Of a stretch of DNA of 64,000 nucleotides, positions 12,457 to 24,435 are shown one piece after another; the first letter of the stretch is position 1; the number at the start of each line of letters is the position of its first letter. The stretch is from Takakia lepidozioides (Eukaryota > Streptophyta > Takakiopsida > Takakiales > Takakiaceae): assembly GCA_030704615.1 (NCBI GenBank), contig CM060733.1, forward strand, positions 8,184,001-8,248,000. Direction: 5' to 3'. Both the position numbers and the translations under genes were made by a program. The notes under the pieces are model-generated. The model was not told the origin of the DNA. It worked only from the letters and a program-made list of their open reading frames with translations, and made no database searches.

Positions 12457-13176
12457 GGCTGCCGCTCTGAATCTTCCCAGCGCATTGCATCAAAGCTCAC
12501 CAGCCCAGCTCCTCTACTCTCCACCTCCATAGCTATGAGCACTCACAAGACAGAGCGAGCAGGATGACATCCATTCGTTCGTTGTCATGCATCATTGTCG
12601 TGATGGATGTTGCAGCATTCATCCAGTAGAGGACTTTCTATTCCATTGATTCCCTATATTTGCAGGATAATAAACTATCTGACTTTTATGAACAAGTTAA
12701 TTGAAGGCCCTATTGAGAAGTTACAAAATACTATCAGGAATAAAATCAAGTCATTTTACATAATAATACACTGTGTTTTCTCAAGTTGATGTTTTTCATC
12801 TTTGTTCAGGGACTCTGATTTTAATTTCTTTCCTTGGTGCCTGCTATGGCCCTGCTCATTCCTCCTCCTTCTCATTCGTCGCCACTCGCGGTGTTGGTGT
12901 TTATGTCTTGATTGGCTCTGGCGCTTTTTCCTATGGATTTTTGCCACAGGAGGAGGACGCCGAGGCTTTCTCCCTTTAAGCTGCAAGAATTAAAAGATGA
13001 TTTGTGTTTAAAAATTTGCTTGAAAATTCGCATCGCATCGGGTATTTTTCATAACCAATTGGTTTTTTTTTTCCTCATATAATTATTAATAAAGATTTAA
13101 TCAGGGCCACTGTCCCCTGTTCTGTTAACAAAAAAAAAGAAAAAAAAGGTTTATGGTAACTGAAATTTAGATCTAT
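12457..13176. other. spacer between two - strand genes
   Basis: The + strand frames at 12773-12993 are low in complexity and match nothing known. A/T runs around 13060-13150 lie just downstream of the UMP-CMP kinase stop and may hold its polyadenylation signal. Confidence 0.4.
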
Positions 13177-14585
13177 TTATGTAGACTTCAGAGGGGGTGT
13201 ACTAACCATCTTTTGAACTGCTGCATGAATTTGAATGTACACTTGATCAGGTGGTGGCACAGCTGAAATCTGACAGAAATCAGATGCTAGAGTGAGTAGT
13301 TGTGACTCAATCAAACAGATAGGATTATGTAGGTTGGAAGTATGCCGAAGAATTGAGATACTATTGTAAGCTAAATAAACATATATTTAAAGGAGGGATG
13401 GAAAGCAAAGGTGAACATTGGAGAAAATTTCACTTTTTTTTCATATATTGCTAGTGTGGAATAGTTTTTTTTGAAAAAAAACCTTCTTAACAAGGGAAGG
13501 TGATAATTTTCGGTAGAAGGAAACCACAGGCAATGACTCCTTCTGAAATATTTTGAACCGTTTCTTAATTGTTTCACTGTTATCGTCACTGCGTCCACTG
13601 CTTTGGCTACGCTTCATTAAACGTTCTTCCATCACCTCTTTTGGGCAATCCAAGTATATTACTAGCTTGGGCCTTCCCACCTACACTTTCCAAATTTCAG
13701 TTATTATTATTAGTGAAGAAAAAGGTGAGCTACAGGCACAAATTATGTCAAGGATTTTTATTTTTTAAATGTCACTTAAAACAGCTAAACACCTTTTTTT
13801 TAAAGGCCTTTGCTTGATTAATGGCCCGTGGAAACCCATCAATAAGGAAGCCATTGCTTTTGCTTGAGGCATGCATTGCTGTCTCCAACAACCCAAGTGA
13901 TACTTCCACAGGTACTAACTTCCCTTCTTTCATCAATGCTTCACACTCTTGGCCAACCTTGGATCCCTTTTTCACCTCATCTCTCAAGAGGTCACCTACA
14001 GACAAATGTAGAAATCCAAAATCTTGTACCAAGCGGTCACATTGGGTGCCCTTTCCACAACCAGGACCTCCTGCAAAATACCATAATTATTAGTGAAGAA
14101 TTGCTAAGTATATGTTGAAGATTAACTTTTCAAATAAGTTTCAAATATTGAAATCATCTAACTCATCAATGACATTGACTTATATAGTTGGAAGATTGAT
14201 ATATAAATCCATATTTGATAGAAGTATAAAATTAACACAACTTGTTTCTTTGCATTATACATAATATGAATTGTTTTTGCATCATTCGAGTATGCACCAA
14301 CATTCAAAAGCTCAATTAGTAAAATTAAAATAATAATCTTAAGTTCATTTAAAAAAAGTTGTTCGCACGTTATAACTTCGAGGAAAGAGATGACTCCGGC
14401 CATAGCTTGCGTGGGGCTCAGAGCCACTTTGCCTCATGGCTACTGCCTCCTTTCAAGGTTGGGCCTATAACATTGGATACAAAATGTATTTACATACCAA
14501 GTACAAAGATAACTGGACGGTTTTTCTTTGGATTTTCATTTGATGTTTCTCCTTCTTCGTGATGTTTTGAATTACTGTTCCCCAT
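13177..14585 (-). CDS. UMP-CMP kinase (adenylate-kinase family), four exons
   Basis: A complete gene can be assembled: exons 14585-14498, 14070-13793, 13680-13483 and 13269-13177. All borders are GT-AG and phases agree, giving 218 residues, close to the usual 200-220. Exon 1 starts with ATG (MGNSNSKHHEEGE). The P-loop GGPGCGKGTQC spans exons 1 and 2. LHLSVGDLLRDE and GFLIDGFPRA are the NMP-binding and core motifs, VIYLDCPKEVMEERLMKR follows in exon 3, and the LID has RSDDN. The C-terminus reads VPPPDQVYIQIH. The enzyme phosphorylates UMP and CMP with ATP in pyrimidine nucleotide metabolism, normally in the cytosol. The variable P-loop position carries Cys instead of the common Ser or Ala, which should be tolerated. 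No disruption is seen, so I think the gene is functional. Confidence 0.87.
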
Positions 14586-16539
14586 GGTAAGACGTGTACT
14601 ACAATGTCATCATCAAATTCGTACTTTCTGATCTACAATAACAATCAGTAGATTTTAGGGACGATTGTTTTTTAAAGAAACTTAGTACATGTGATAGATA
14701 GTGTTTGATATTGAACGTAAGAATTTGCAAATTGTTTGTTTCAAAAATAATAATTGTTGTAAGTTGGACATTGAGGGTGAACTACATATTTAGTGAAAGA
14801 TTGTATCCTCTTAAATGGTATCTCGTTTTAACACTTTAGTTGACAAATAATTTACGACATTGTGAACATATTCAAAAGTTGGGTAAATGAATCTTCAAGA
14901 TGTGTTTAGTGAAATTAAGAGATTTCTCTCTTACGAAGTAAACATGACACAATGTCATGTTTGTATATTAAAAGGTGATGTCTTGGCATCTTCAACTAAT
15001 ATTTTTATATTTATTTATGGACAAAAGAATTAGAAAATTTATGGAAAACAAGATCATAAATTTTTAATGACTTCGTAGCTCCACAGAAAAATAGTTTTAT
15101 AAAATAATGTACATGAGTCGAAGTTGAAAGTATGTGGAAAGTGACTGAAAAAGAAGAGACACGATGACATTGGGATAGAAGGATGACATTAATAATGAAG
15201 AGGCAAACACCTTGAAAGGACATATATAACCCCTAAGTTTGAGGATATACTTTGGGAACCAAGGGCAAAGACTCTTCAATTATTTTAACTTTTTATTTGA
15301 AAAACAAAATCCCTTTTACTAGATCTTAACAGACCTGGCCCTTTGTTACTAAATTAGTTACCATCCCTGCATGTTGCAGCTTAGTAAAAACTTGATGAGG
15401 ACAAATAGCCAGCAGATACTCTTTGTCAAAATGCATAAGCTCCCTTGGATCCAACATGATATAATACTAGACATAGTTAGCTTTCTCTTTTGAGAGAAGT
15501 GATAATATTTATGCACCTGAAGTATGAACCGAAATGTATATGTGTGGTTTTGATCAAGCCTATGCCTTTCTAAATGAATTATATTTTTTAATATTTGATG
15601 GAGATCCATTTAGAGCTGAGTAATGTGAGTTTATGGCAATTCTCCTAATTAGTGAGCTTCAAACGCATGACCGATCCGGCAAGATAATAATGATTAATTA
15701 TTGAAGATGAATTATATTTAAAAAGAACACATACGTCAAGGTTTAAATACGTTTGAGCACTCTCTGGGTGGATTTGCAGCACAATCTTTAACTCAAACCA
15801 ATATCGTGCCGCAAAATATATCAAGATGCCTCTGCTTCTTCTTCATTGATTTGTAAAGTATCACCATCCGACTGCCTATTCTGAAATACAAAATAGCCGG
15901 CTATGAAGATTGTTACAAACAATAGAATCATACGCAATGGACACATGATGTCTCTTTTGATTTGCTCCTTCCTCCTCACGATAAACTCACATTATGTTAG
16001 TCAAATCTCGTTTTCCAATGAGCTGCTCAAGTGTTAATTTGTCATTTTCTTTTTTGTCAAAGAATTCTCTCTAAATACCTCCAAAATGCAATGTATTCCA
16101 GTCACATCTAATTATCATGAAAGAACATTTTTGTCAATTGAAAGTCATTGCAACATGGAGTTTTTTTTCTTTGTTTCCTTTTTCCTTCTTTTTCAGAGTG
16201 GCGTTACTGAAATAATTCTCCATCGGATATGGATGAACAAATACAAAACAAATGTGCTAGAAATATGACAATATAACTTTACAAAGATTAGCAAACAGGA
16301 TGTTGCGAGATATGACTGTATTGGCTATGTCAAGTTATTTTACCACTAGTGTGAAACTAGCTAGGAAATAGCTAGTTTTTACATTATTGACATTTGGGAT
16401 TGGCCCAAGTGTCAATCCAGGGGTCAAGGCAGATTTAGGCCCTGGAGTGGTTATCTTCACGGCAAGCGCGGGAGGCTCATCTTTCTCGAGTTGAGCCTCA
16501 CCGCGCCTAGCTTTCTGGTTCTCTGCAGCTCTGCAGCGG
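14586..16539. other. AT-rich spacer
   Basis: Upstream of the UMP-CMP kinase ATG lies about 2 kb of AT-rich sequence without a convincing gene. A short - strand stretch near 15815-15733 (RYWFELKIVLQ) followed by a GTATGT donor could be an isolated exon, but I cannot connect it to anything. Confidence 0.4.
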
Positions 16540-16834
16540 ACTGACTCAGTCCGGTAGACTGACGAGTGGACTCACCAGCAGACCGGTGATTGACGAGCAG
16601 ACTGACGATTGGCAAGCGGACTGACTCAGTCCGGTAGACCGGCGAGTGGACTCACCAGCAGACTGGCAATTGGCGAGCGGACTGACTCAGTCCGGTAGAT
16701 TGGCGAGTGGACTCACCAGCAGACCGGTGATTGACGAGCAGACTGGCGATTGGCGAGCGGACTGACTCAGTCCGGTAGACTGGCGAGTGGACTCACCAGC
16801 AGACTGGCGACTGACGAGCGGACTGACTGGCGAC
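16540..16834. repeat. minisatellite with alternating 80- and 61-bp units
   Basis: The word ACTGACTCAGTCCGGTAGA begins units at 16540, 16620, 16681 and 16761, and a partial unit follows at 16822. Successive spacings are 80, 61, 80 and 61 bp, so the true period is a 141-bp dimer present twice. Each unit contains GAGTGGACTCACCAGCAGAC, and the long unit has an extra piece (GTGATTGACGAGCAGACTGR). The array lies about 0.75 kb before the first Gag codon of the methyltransferase retroelement and may belong to its 5' region. Confidence 0.85.
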
Positions 16835-17571
16835 AGATTCCAACTATTGGACGGGATGAGAGCATGCTGGGTTAGGCATTGCTTTAGCTTCTCTTCCTCG
16901 TAGTTTTCCACCCTCTCATTAGGCCAAGACCTTTCCGTAGGTGGAGGCAAGAGTCAGTCCGGGTTTGGGCTGGGGTGTCCTTGCAGGTTCAACACCGTGG
17001 AGTTGTTTTTGGTGTGGGGGAGTTGTCGTTCTGATTTCTTGTGTTTGGATCCCCCCCCACACCTACATGCTTGACTGTGCGCCATGTTGGTTTTATGTGG
17101 GCGCTTGCTTTCATAGGGATTAGGCCGGATTTGATCACCGGCCAATCCTAGAGTATGCTGTCGGTGGTGAGGCTGGAGTGATGACCAGCAAGACCACTAG
17201 TGTTTCTTCTATGGTGAGACTGGGTTGATGACCAGCCAACCATAGGAGTTCTTGCGGTGGATGCAGGTGCAGGTGCCCTGAGCCACTGGGATATGACCCT
17301 TAAACTGCAACAGGTGCCCACCCATGTCACTATTAGAATTAGTACTAGAGCCTTATAGTGTCACGTGGGGGAGGTGCACATTGTGAGTGTCATCACGGAG
17401 TTACCCAAGGGTTTTGAGGGGGTTATAGACATGTTCATGACCGGTTGAGTGACAGTTTGTCAACACGGAGGTGTCACTAGTTGCTGGGGAGAGTGCCGGT
17501 TCGAGCACTAGCGATACTAGTGGGTACACGAGACGAGGTGTGCGGTTTCACCTTCACCTCCTGTGTCTTCT
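16835..17571. other. 5' untranslated region of the methyltransferase retroelement (5' LTR not found)
   Basis: No gene. A possible primer-binding site lies at 17339-17350 (TAGTACTAGAGC, 9 of 12 positions matching the initiator-tRNA-Met site TGGTATCAGAGC), preceded by a CATGTCA that could end an LTR. I could not match any part of 16.9-17.34 kb to the 3' end of the element, so a 5' LTR is not demonstrated. Confidence 0.35.
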
Positions 17572-19560
17572 ATGGAAGGTTCTGATTCGGATTGTGAATC
17601 AGGATGACTCACACCGGCGGTGCAAGTTGTTTCCTTGCCATTGTTGTGGGACACAATGGAGGAGATGTATGGAGCTACCAAGGGGCCACGAAGGTACTCT
17701 GGGGTGGTGGGCACCATTGAGTTGGATGATTGTATCCAAGAGTTTGATAGTTGGTGTGATTTGCAGCAAATGCGCAATCCACAACTATTTACACCTTTCA
17801 TGGCATGGAAGGGGCTGTTTCAGCACCTTGAGGGGCCGCCTATGGATGATTACCATGAGTTCAGGCGGGGGCATGAGGTTGAGATCGAGGAGTGGAGGAT
17901 GTACTGGTCACCCGACTACGTCTCCATTACTAGGGGCACTAGAGCCACAAGGGCAGTGGCTACACCGGCAGCTTCAGCAAGCAGCAGTGGGACTGGTGAT
18001 ACCATAGCTACAACGTCCATCTAAGCTACTGCTGCACCAGCACCAGTGGCGGTGCCTGCCTTCAACCCTGTTGTGGAGTTCTTCGAAGAGTTAAGAGGGA
18101 ACTACCAAGGGGTGAGGACAGAGAAGTTGCGGAGCTTGCAAGAGTTCCAACGGAAGCGACTGAGAGCTTGAGGGAGGCTTTCACTCGCATGAGGCGCTTG
18201 ATAAATGTAACCCAAGGGGTTACGGAAGCTCAGGCAGTCCAATTCTGGTATGGGATATTGGACAAGGAGCTGAGGAGAAGGGTGCGGGATGCAACTCTCC
18301 TACAAGCGGCCCAACCCACCTTAGCAAATGTGTTTTTGCTGGCAGAGCGGATAGAGCTCAACATGGTGGAGGAATGAGTGGTCATGGTGGGATTTGCTAA
18401 GGAGACACCACGGGGTAGTGGTGCTCCTAGCCAACCACTACCTCAACGTGCTCAAGGCAACAAGGGGGTCCAGGTGAAGCCAAGGGAAGGACAGAGAGGA
18501 CCTCAGATGCAGGGGTCTCTCCCTTCATTTGTAGGCCAACAACGGGCAGATGTGGTGTGTTGGACATGTGGAGGACCCCATGTCAAGAAGGATTGCCCAG
18601 AGGGAGGCAAAGGGCTAGCATATGCAGAGCCTGCACAGTTGCAGTGTAGGCATTGTGACAAACACGGGCATGGAGAGACCCAGTGTTATGGTTTGCATCG
18701 TGAGTTGCGCCCAGGCCAGTTCCAAGGGAACAATGGTGGCCGGGGGCGAGGTGGAGCAGCCCAGAGAGGACGAGGTGGCCAGGCACGAGGTGCAGACCAA
18801 GGACAAGCTCAACATGGCCAAGGACATGGGGGTCAGGGTGGTGACCAAGGCATGGCCAACCAGCTTCAGCAGCTAGAGCAGAGGCTCGCTGCCATGGCTA
18901 CAGCTCAGGTGGTACCGGCTCCAAGGCCGGATGGTCCACCTCCTGCTCCTAAGGGAGGAGATATGGGAGGCATGGGATTCATGTGCGGAGCAGCACTACC
19001 ACTAGTGCAGGTGGAGTCTGCTGCAGCCGTGACTCGAGGAGCAGCTGAGCCACGAGGTGCAGAGGTGGAGTTGGATCCACAGCGTGGGAAGGCAAGCCGT
19101 CAGGCTAGGCTTCCTCAGTCATTCACATTGGCGGAGACAGTGTCGACGCCATCCATGGCACCTAGTTCTCGCCCGACTGTTACCGAGGCGGAGGTTACTA
19201 TGCCATTGGGGAGAGCTACACGGGTAGCACCACTACCTAGTGTTGCCAAGGCTACGGCAGCTAGTGTGCTGCTAGGAGCGGCCACATCTGTGTGCCAGGC
19301 TCCATTGTTCTCGGCTACCATGATTGCGACGCCGGGGGTAAGACCAGCTGAGGTGTTCAGGCTAGCAGCTACACTCTGTGAGAGTGGGGAGGTTACTTCA
19401 TCTTCTGCGGAGATAGTGGGAGGTGTAGTGCCGGAGAGATCCTCGGATTTGAGGGTCAAGACTGCCACGGCGGCGCCATGGCAAGCTGCAGCTGCCAGGT
19501 TGATGGAGCTGCCAACTAGGCCAGCCATTGAGCGCGCCATGGTGACACCTGGAGTTGTCT
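17572..19560 (+). pseudogene. Gag of the methyltransferase retroelement
   Basis: The probable start is ATG 17572. The first part reads LLWDTMEEMYGA and the capsid-like part reads FNPVVEFFEELRGNY, then VTQGVTEAQAVQFWYGIL. Two zinc knuckles follow near 18560-18700: CWTCGGPHVKKDC, one residue shorter than usual before the His, and a canonical CRHCDKHGHGETQC. Between them and the protease is a Gly/Arg/Gln-rich, then Ala/Thr-rich, linker. Gag packages the element RNA into particles in the cytoplasm. Breaks: TGA at 17605, TAA at 18022, a frame change near 18150, TGA at 18375. Confidence 0.75.
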
Positions 19561-19599
19561 TGTTAGACAACCGGGATGACATTTTCTGTTTGAGTGGAC

Positions 19600-20339
19600 C
19601 GGTAGGCAAGAGGTACCGACCACTGCGGGTCTTGTTGGACTCGGGAGCTTAGCCATTGATGTTGGGGAGAGCTGCTATTGCAGGCTTCGGCCTCACGGAG
19701 GCGGATATGGAGCCTTGTCCTTTCCAGATACAGACGTATCTGGGAGGATCGGAGCAGGCTCGGGGCATGACACGGCGTGAGTTGGCTATCAGACTACGGC
19801 TGGATCATCCTATAGATGGCTCAGTGATGCGAGCCAAGGCCATTGTGACAGACGCGGTCTCGTACGATGTCCTGGTTGGTGGGGCAGTATTGTACCCCAT
19901 GGGCTTCACCCTGGATTTTTGGGAGGAGTCAGCTTCCTATAGGTGGCAGTCAGGGGAGGGCCGGCGTGTGCAGCTCCCTATGACATTCATAGGAGGAGTT
20001 GCGGTTGCCCAACGGGGCAAGATGCCGACACTGGCAGCATTCACATCTGCAGTGACTTGGCCTGGAGAGTTGCTGGAGGGCAATGCCCATGCAGAGGATG
20101 TGCCACCTCTAGCAGATCAGGATGACATACATGGTACAGCGGAGGTGCCTGCCATGGTTGCTCACACTCCATTGTGGGGTACGAGCAAAGATTTGCAGCA
20201 GGTTGCTGATTGTCGTATGCAACAAGCCTGGGTAGAGGCTTTTGTACCGTCAGGAGAGGAGGAGAGTGCGGGTATTGCACCAGGACCACCTCACTTGTCA
20301 CCATTGGATACCACACCTATTGTGTGGCAGTATCCGGAT
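19600..20339 (+). pseudogene. aspartic protease and linker
   Basis: The active-site motif LLDSGA lies at 19632-19649 and is followed at once by TAG (19650-19652), then PLMLGRAAIAGFGL in the same frame. Further on SYDVLVGGAVLYPMG matches the second half of a retroviral-type protease. The protease cleaves the polyprotein. The roughly 110 codons before the methyltransferase (to 20339) are a linker with no recognised fold. Confidence 0.7.
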
Positions 20340-21593
20340 GAAGGCATTTGCCTTCTGGACTTGTTTGGCGGGATCAGCACCGGATTGGCTGCTGTGCTAC
20401 AAGCAGGTGTGCGGGTAAGGCATTACTTGTATGTGGAGAGGGATGAGACTGCACGACGCGTCTCACTACGTCATGTTGCTCAGATGGTGCAGCAGTACCC
20501 TGAGTTGTTGCCGGTGTCTGCAGTTCATGGATATCAGAAGGCCTTGCCAGCAGACATTTCGTTGCTAGGGGCGCAGGATTTGGACCGGGTTGGCTCCATT
20601 GATCTAGTAGTGGCAGGTTGGCCCTGCCAAGGGCATTCATCAGCCGGGCATGGCAATGGATTGCGAGACTCGAGGTCGGGTCTGTTTTGGGAGATGGTGC
20701 GGGTTTTGCGCCACTTGCAGCTTCATCAAGATGTATCTCCAGCATACATCTTGGAGAATGTGCCACTGATGGGCGATTCTCGGGCCAGGGTGATGGCCAG
20801 TGTGCATCAAGTCCGGTCGTGGCTTGGGTCAGCAGTGTTGCTGGATGCAGCTGCAGTGGGGTCACGGGTTCATCGTCCACGGCTATGGTGGACTAACTTG
20901 ATGTCACCCGCACTGCTCAAGCGTGCATTTGATGGGGTGCAGCGGCCAGCACACCTCATAGTGGATAGCATTTTGGACACAAGGAGGCAGTCTCAACGTG
21001 TGAGACACGATGACCGTTCGCCTTTGGCAGTGGTCAACAGGGTGGGTCAACCACGAGCAACACTACCTACACTGCTCAGCTTCCGAGGATCGCATGCTTT
21101 CCGGGATAGTGGACCTGGCCTCATGTGGGATGCTTAGTTGCAGCAGTTAGTGGAGCCTAATGCTGACGAGCATGAGCGGGCAATGGGTTTTACCATTGGT
21201 ACCACGGCGGTGCCGTCTCTTTCTGAGGCATCACGTCGTCAGGTGTTGGGGCAAGCAATGGATCTCAATTGCTTGACCTGGATTATCAGCTTGGCTATGG
21301 CTGAGCAACATAGAGTGCGGAGTGCACTTCCCTTTACGGTCTCTCTGCCTACCGAGACGGTACAGGCAGCGAGTGGGGGCAAGCCGGTGAGGACCACGGG
21401 GTGTAGACATCCATGGCACACGTGGGAGATGCTCGAGATTCAAAGGGAGTTGGCAGTCAAGGCAGCTGTGATGGATAAGGTTGGGGATTCTTCTCGGGTT
21501 GAGGAGGTTCTCAATGATGAGATGATGGGGCAGGATGAGGCCTTGTCATTGACTGAGCAGGCAAGGAGTACTGCTCAAGAGGTTGCGGCATAG
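20340..21593 (+). pseudogene. DNMT3-like DNA (cytosine-5) methyltransferase domain within the retroelement
   Basis: Canonical, non-permuted C5-methyltransferase motifs are in order. Motif I (AdoMet binding) is LLDLFGGISTGL (codons from 20352). Motif IV is AGWPCQGHSSAG with the catalytic Cys at 20625-20627. A region GLRDSRSGLFWEMVRVL follows, then motif VI ENVP at 20754 and motif VIII HRPRLWW at 20871. After a TAG at 21135-21137 come ERAMGFTIG and SEASRRQVLGQAMD, corresponding to motifs IX and X (compare the ERVFGFP and LLGRSWSVP of DNMT3 proteins). The SRSGLFWE stretch and the late motifs point to DNMT3/DRM relatives rather than DNMT1 or Dnmt2. DRM enzymes are permuted and this is not. The family transfers methyl groups from AdoMet to cytosine C5, here plausibly on element cDNA or host chromatin. 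All catalytic residues are kept; the stop before motif IX is the only break in the domain. The uninterrupted frame of 494 codons (19656-21137) is the longest in the element. Confidence 0.9.
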
Positions 21594-22735
21594 CAACCAC
21601 GGGACGCATCCTCTACCTCTAAGTCTGCTGGACTTAAGGTTGTAGTTACGGAGGACAATTGGGAGCCTGACATTGGACCCATTGTCACCTGAGGAGAGAG
21701 ACGACGTATACGGCGGATCCTGAGGGCTTACAGGAATTGCTTTGCCTTCAGTTTGAAGGACTTGGGAGCACTGAAGGGTCAAGAGATCCGTATTGCGTTG
21801 GCCACTGACACGCCAATCTTTCGGAGACCCTATAGATACAGTGACATGGAGAGGTCTTTGATTCAGATGAGGACTCAAGATCTCTGGGAGGCAGGTTTGG
21901 TGGAGCTCTCTGGTGGAGAGTATGCTTCAGCCACAGTGATGCCAGCCAAGAAGGATGTCTATGGCAATTGGACGGAGAGACGTATATGCGGTGATTACCG
22001 GCCTGTAAATCGTCAGACCAAGTCTGACAGGTATGCCATGCCGACACCAGAGGAAATCCTTGATGCCATTGGGCATGCCAAGGTCTTTAGCACCTTGGAT
22101 TTACGATCCGGATATCACCAGTTGCCGATCAAGGAGGCGGATAAGCAAAGACGGCATTCTGGGGGATCAATGAGCACGGGAAGGATTGCCTATACCAGTG
22201 GCGGTACTTACCATTTGGGCTTAAAAACGCTCCTGCTGAGTTTCAAAGAGTCATGGACAGGATTCTAGCAGGGGTGGAGTTTGCTCGGTGCTACATAGAT
22301 GACATCATCATCTTTAGTGCTACGGTGGAGGAGCATGAGAGACACCTTCAGGGGGTATTTGAGCGCTTGAGGGCGCACGGATTGAAGTTACATCCGGGAA
22401 AGTGCAAGTTTTTCCACAACCAGATTGAGTATCTAGGTCACATGATATATCCTGGAGGATTGGGGGTACAGCAGACTAAGGTAGAGTCCATTGCACAGGT
22501 TCCACGCCCCACGGATGTGAGCCGAGTTCGAGCTTTCATGGGGTTAGCAAACTATTATAGACGGTTTGTTAAGGGATTTAGTGCCATTGCAAAGGCTCTA
22601 ACCAAGCTGACCAAGGTGGACCAGGAGTGGCAGTGGGAAGATGAGCAAGAACAAGCTTTTCAAGAGCTCAAGGCGAGGTTGACCTCGGCGCCCATCTTGA
22701 GACGACCTATCAGGGGGCGTCCTTTTTGCTGCATA
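21594..22735 (+). pseudogene. reverse transcriptase
   Basis: RT motifs appear in two frames. The first frame gives YRYSDMER, MPAKKDVYGNW, ICGDYRPVNRQT and [15 protein letters not shown], with a TGA at 21690. After a frame change between about 22140 and 22253 the second frame gives ARCYIDDIIIFSATVEEH (the YxDD catalytic box near 22292-22303), CKFFHNQIEYLGH and MGLANYYRRFV. This enzyme copies element RNA into cDNA. The stretch 21594-21750 between methyltransferase and RT is linker. A second frame change near 22730 leads into RNase H. Confidence 0.85.
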
Positions 22736-23415
22736 TAGATTGGAGCATGCTGGGGCTTGGAGCGGTGCTCACACAGGTGGATGATGAGGGAAGAGAGTTC
22801 GTAGTGGCTTATGCTAGCCGCTCAAACAACGCTGCAGAGTCTAAGTATAGCTCATATGAGGGAGAATGCTTAGCTGCAGTGTGGGCCGTGGCACACTTCA
22901 GGTGCTATCTATATGGCAATCTCTTCACCCTTGTCACGGATCACCAACCACTCAAGTGGTTGATGGAGTCAGACAAGCTTATGGGGAAGCTTGCACGGTG
23001 GGCACTCATACTCCAGGAGTATGACTTTCAGGTTGTGCATCGACCAGGTTTGGTCAATCGGGAAGCGGATGGATTGAGTCGCAATCCATGCACGAGCCAA
23101 CAGGATGACACTGGAGCTCGGTGGCATGGTGAGACGGATGAGGAGATGGTGCCGGGATGGCACGCATCTGTATTTTTGTGTATCTTGGCATCGGGAGGTC
23201 AGGTTGGACCTACAACAGGGATGACTGTAGACGGAGTGTCTGAGGACCCTGAGGCTAGTGATGAGCCAGGTGGTGCCAAAGATATACATGAGGATTCAGC
23301 TGTGTTGGACTACCTCCGCACGGGAGACACGGCAGCCACTGTGACTACTAGGGAGAGGGATCGGATCCTGCAACGAGCCAAGAGGTTCAAGTGGGAGGGG
23401 ATATACCTACTTTGA
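22726..23415 (+). pseudogene. RNase H domain
   Basis: One open frame reads LHIDWSMLGLGAVLTQ, VAYASRSNNAAESKYS, YEGECLAAVWAV, then VTDHQPLKWL and VHRPGLVNREADGLSR. These are the conserved blocks of gypsy RNase H, with acidic residues in HID, YEGE and TDH. The last 100 codons are an acidic linker towards the integrase. The frame ends in TGA at 23413-23415, after which the integrase continues in the same frame. Confidence 0.85.
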
Positions 23416-24435
23416 GTGTGGGAGGATGGTCGGGTGAGGATTGTGCCTCACCCCACACAGCGTGCACGGTTAGTGCGGCATGCCCATGAGGAGTTGGGGC
23501 ATTTTGGAGTGCGACGCACTCACAGTTTACTGCAGGGGCAGTATTGGTGGCGTGGTATGCATACAGAGGTGCAACAGTTCGTGGCTAGGTGCATGGTGTG
23601 TGACAGGGTGCGTGCTTCATTCAACGCCCCTACACCACAGTTGTATCCTTTACCAATCATGGGATTGGGCTACAGCTGAAGTCTTGACTTCGCAGGACCG
23701 TTGCCACTGACTATGCGCCACCACAGATATGTGTTGGTGATGGTGGAGCACTTCTCCAAGTGGATTGAGTTGGTTCCATTGCCTGACAAGGCTAGTGATG
23801 GGGCTGCGTATGCATTCTTGGATCGTGTGCTTAGCCGATTTGGTGCTCCAGCTGAGGTACTCACGGACCAAGGGAGAGAGTTCTTGGGGGAGTTTCAGGC
23901 TTTGTGTGATAAAGCCTTGATAGACCACCGCACCACTTCTCGGGATCATCCTGAGGCCGATGGCTTAGCAGAGAGAGTTGTTCAGACGGTGAAGAGGGGT
24001 TTGCGCAAGTATGGCTTGCAGAAGGGACACCTAGGAGATTGGGATCTTCAGGTTCCTTGGTTAGCCATGGGCTACAGGTTCAGCAAACAAGCATCACTTG
24101 CCTCCTTCTCACCATATTTCCTTCTCTTTGGCCGAGAGCCGGATTTGCCTGCAGCCATTCGTAGGGACACTGCTCAAGTCCTTAACCTTGACGATCCGGA
24201 CGTGTGGGTACGTGCATGTGATCAGCGTGCAGAGTTGTTCAAGAAAATCATGCCCATGGCTTTTGAGAACCTTGCCATTGCACAGCACCGTGATACGTTG
24301 AGGTATGCCACTATACGTGGTGGAGGATATCGTCCTGGGGTTCGGAGGTTTAGCCCTGGTGACTATGTTTATTTGCAGCAGACTGCTCCTACGACTCTGG
24401 ATGTTACTGCAAGGCGTGTTATTCTGAGAGTTTGA
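23416..24435 (+). pseudogene. integrase
   Basis: The zinc-binding HHCC domain reads HAHEELGHFGVRRTH, then CMVCDRVR. The catalytic core has Asp in LDFAGPLP (about 23686), Asp in VLTDQGREF (about 23864) and Glu in EADGLAERV (about 23970), giving D,D,E. The gypsy C-terminal part RRFSPGDYVYLQQ follows. TGA at 23677 and at 24433 interrupt it. Integrase inserts the cDNA into host chromatin, and its C-terminal extension (the PHD finger that follows) is where such elements carry targeting modules. Confidence 0.85.

Noticed and set aside
11959-12567. 202-codon + strand frame opposite the DnaJ-type zinc-finger gene
   Set aside because: It is the antisense of a frame with four clear CxxCxGxG motifs and has no domain of its own.
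16540-16834. CRISPR-like array
   Set aside because: Units are contiguous 61/80-bp minisatellite copies without unique spacers, in a eukaryotic setting.
16835-17340. 5' LTR of the methyltransferase element
   Set aside because: I compared it with 24,987-25,340 and saw no shared stretch; only a weak primer-site match remains.
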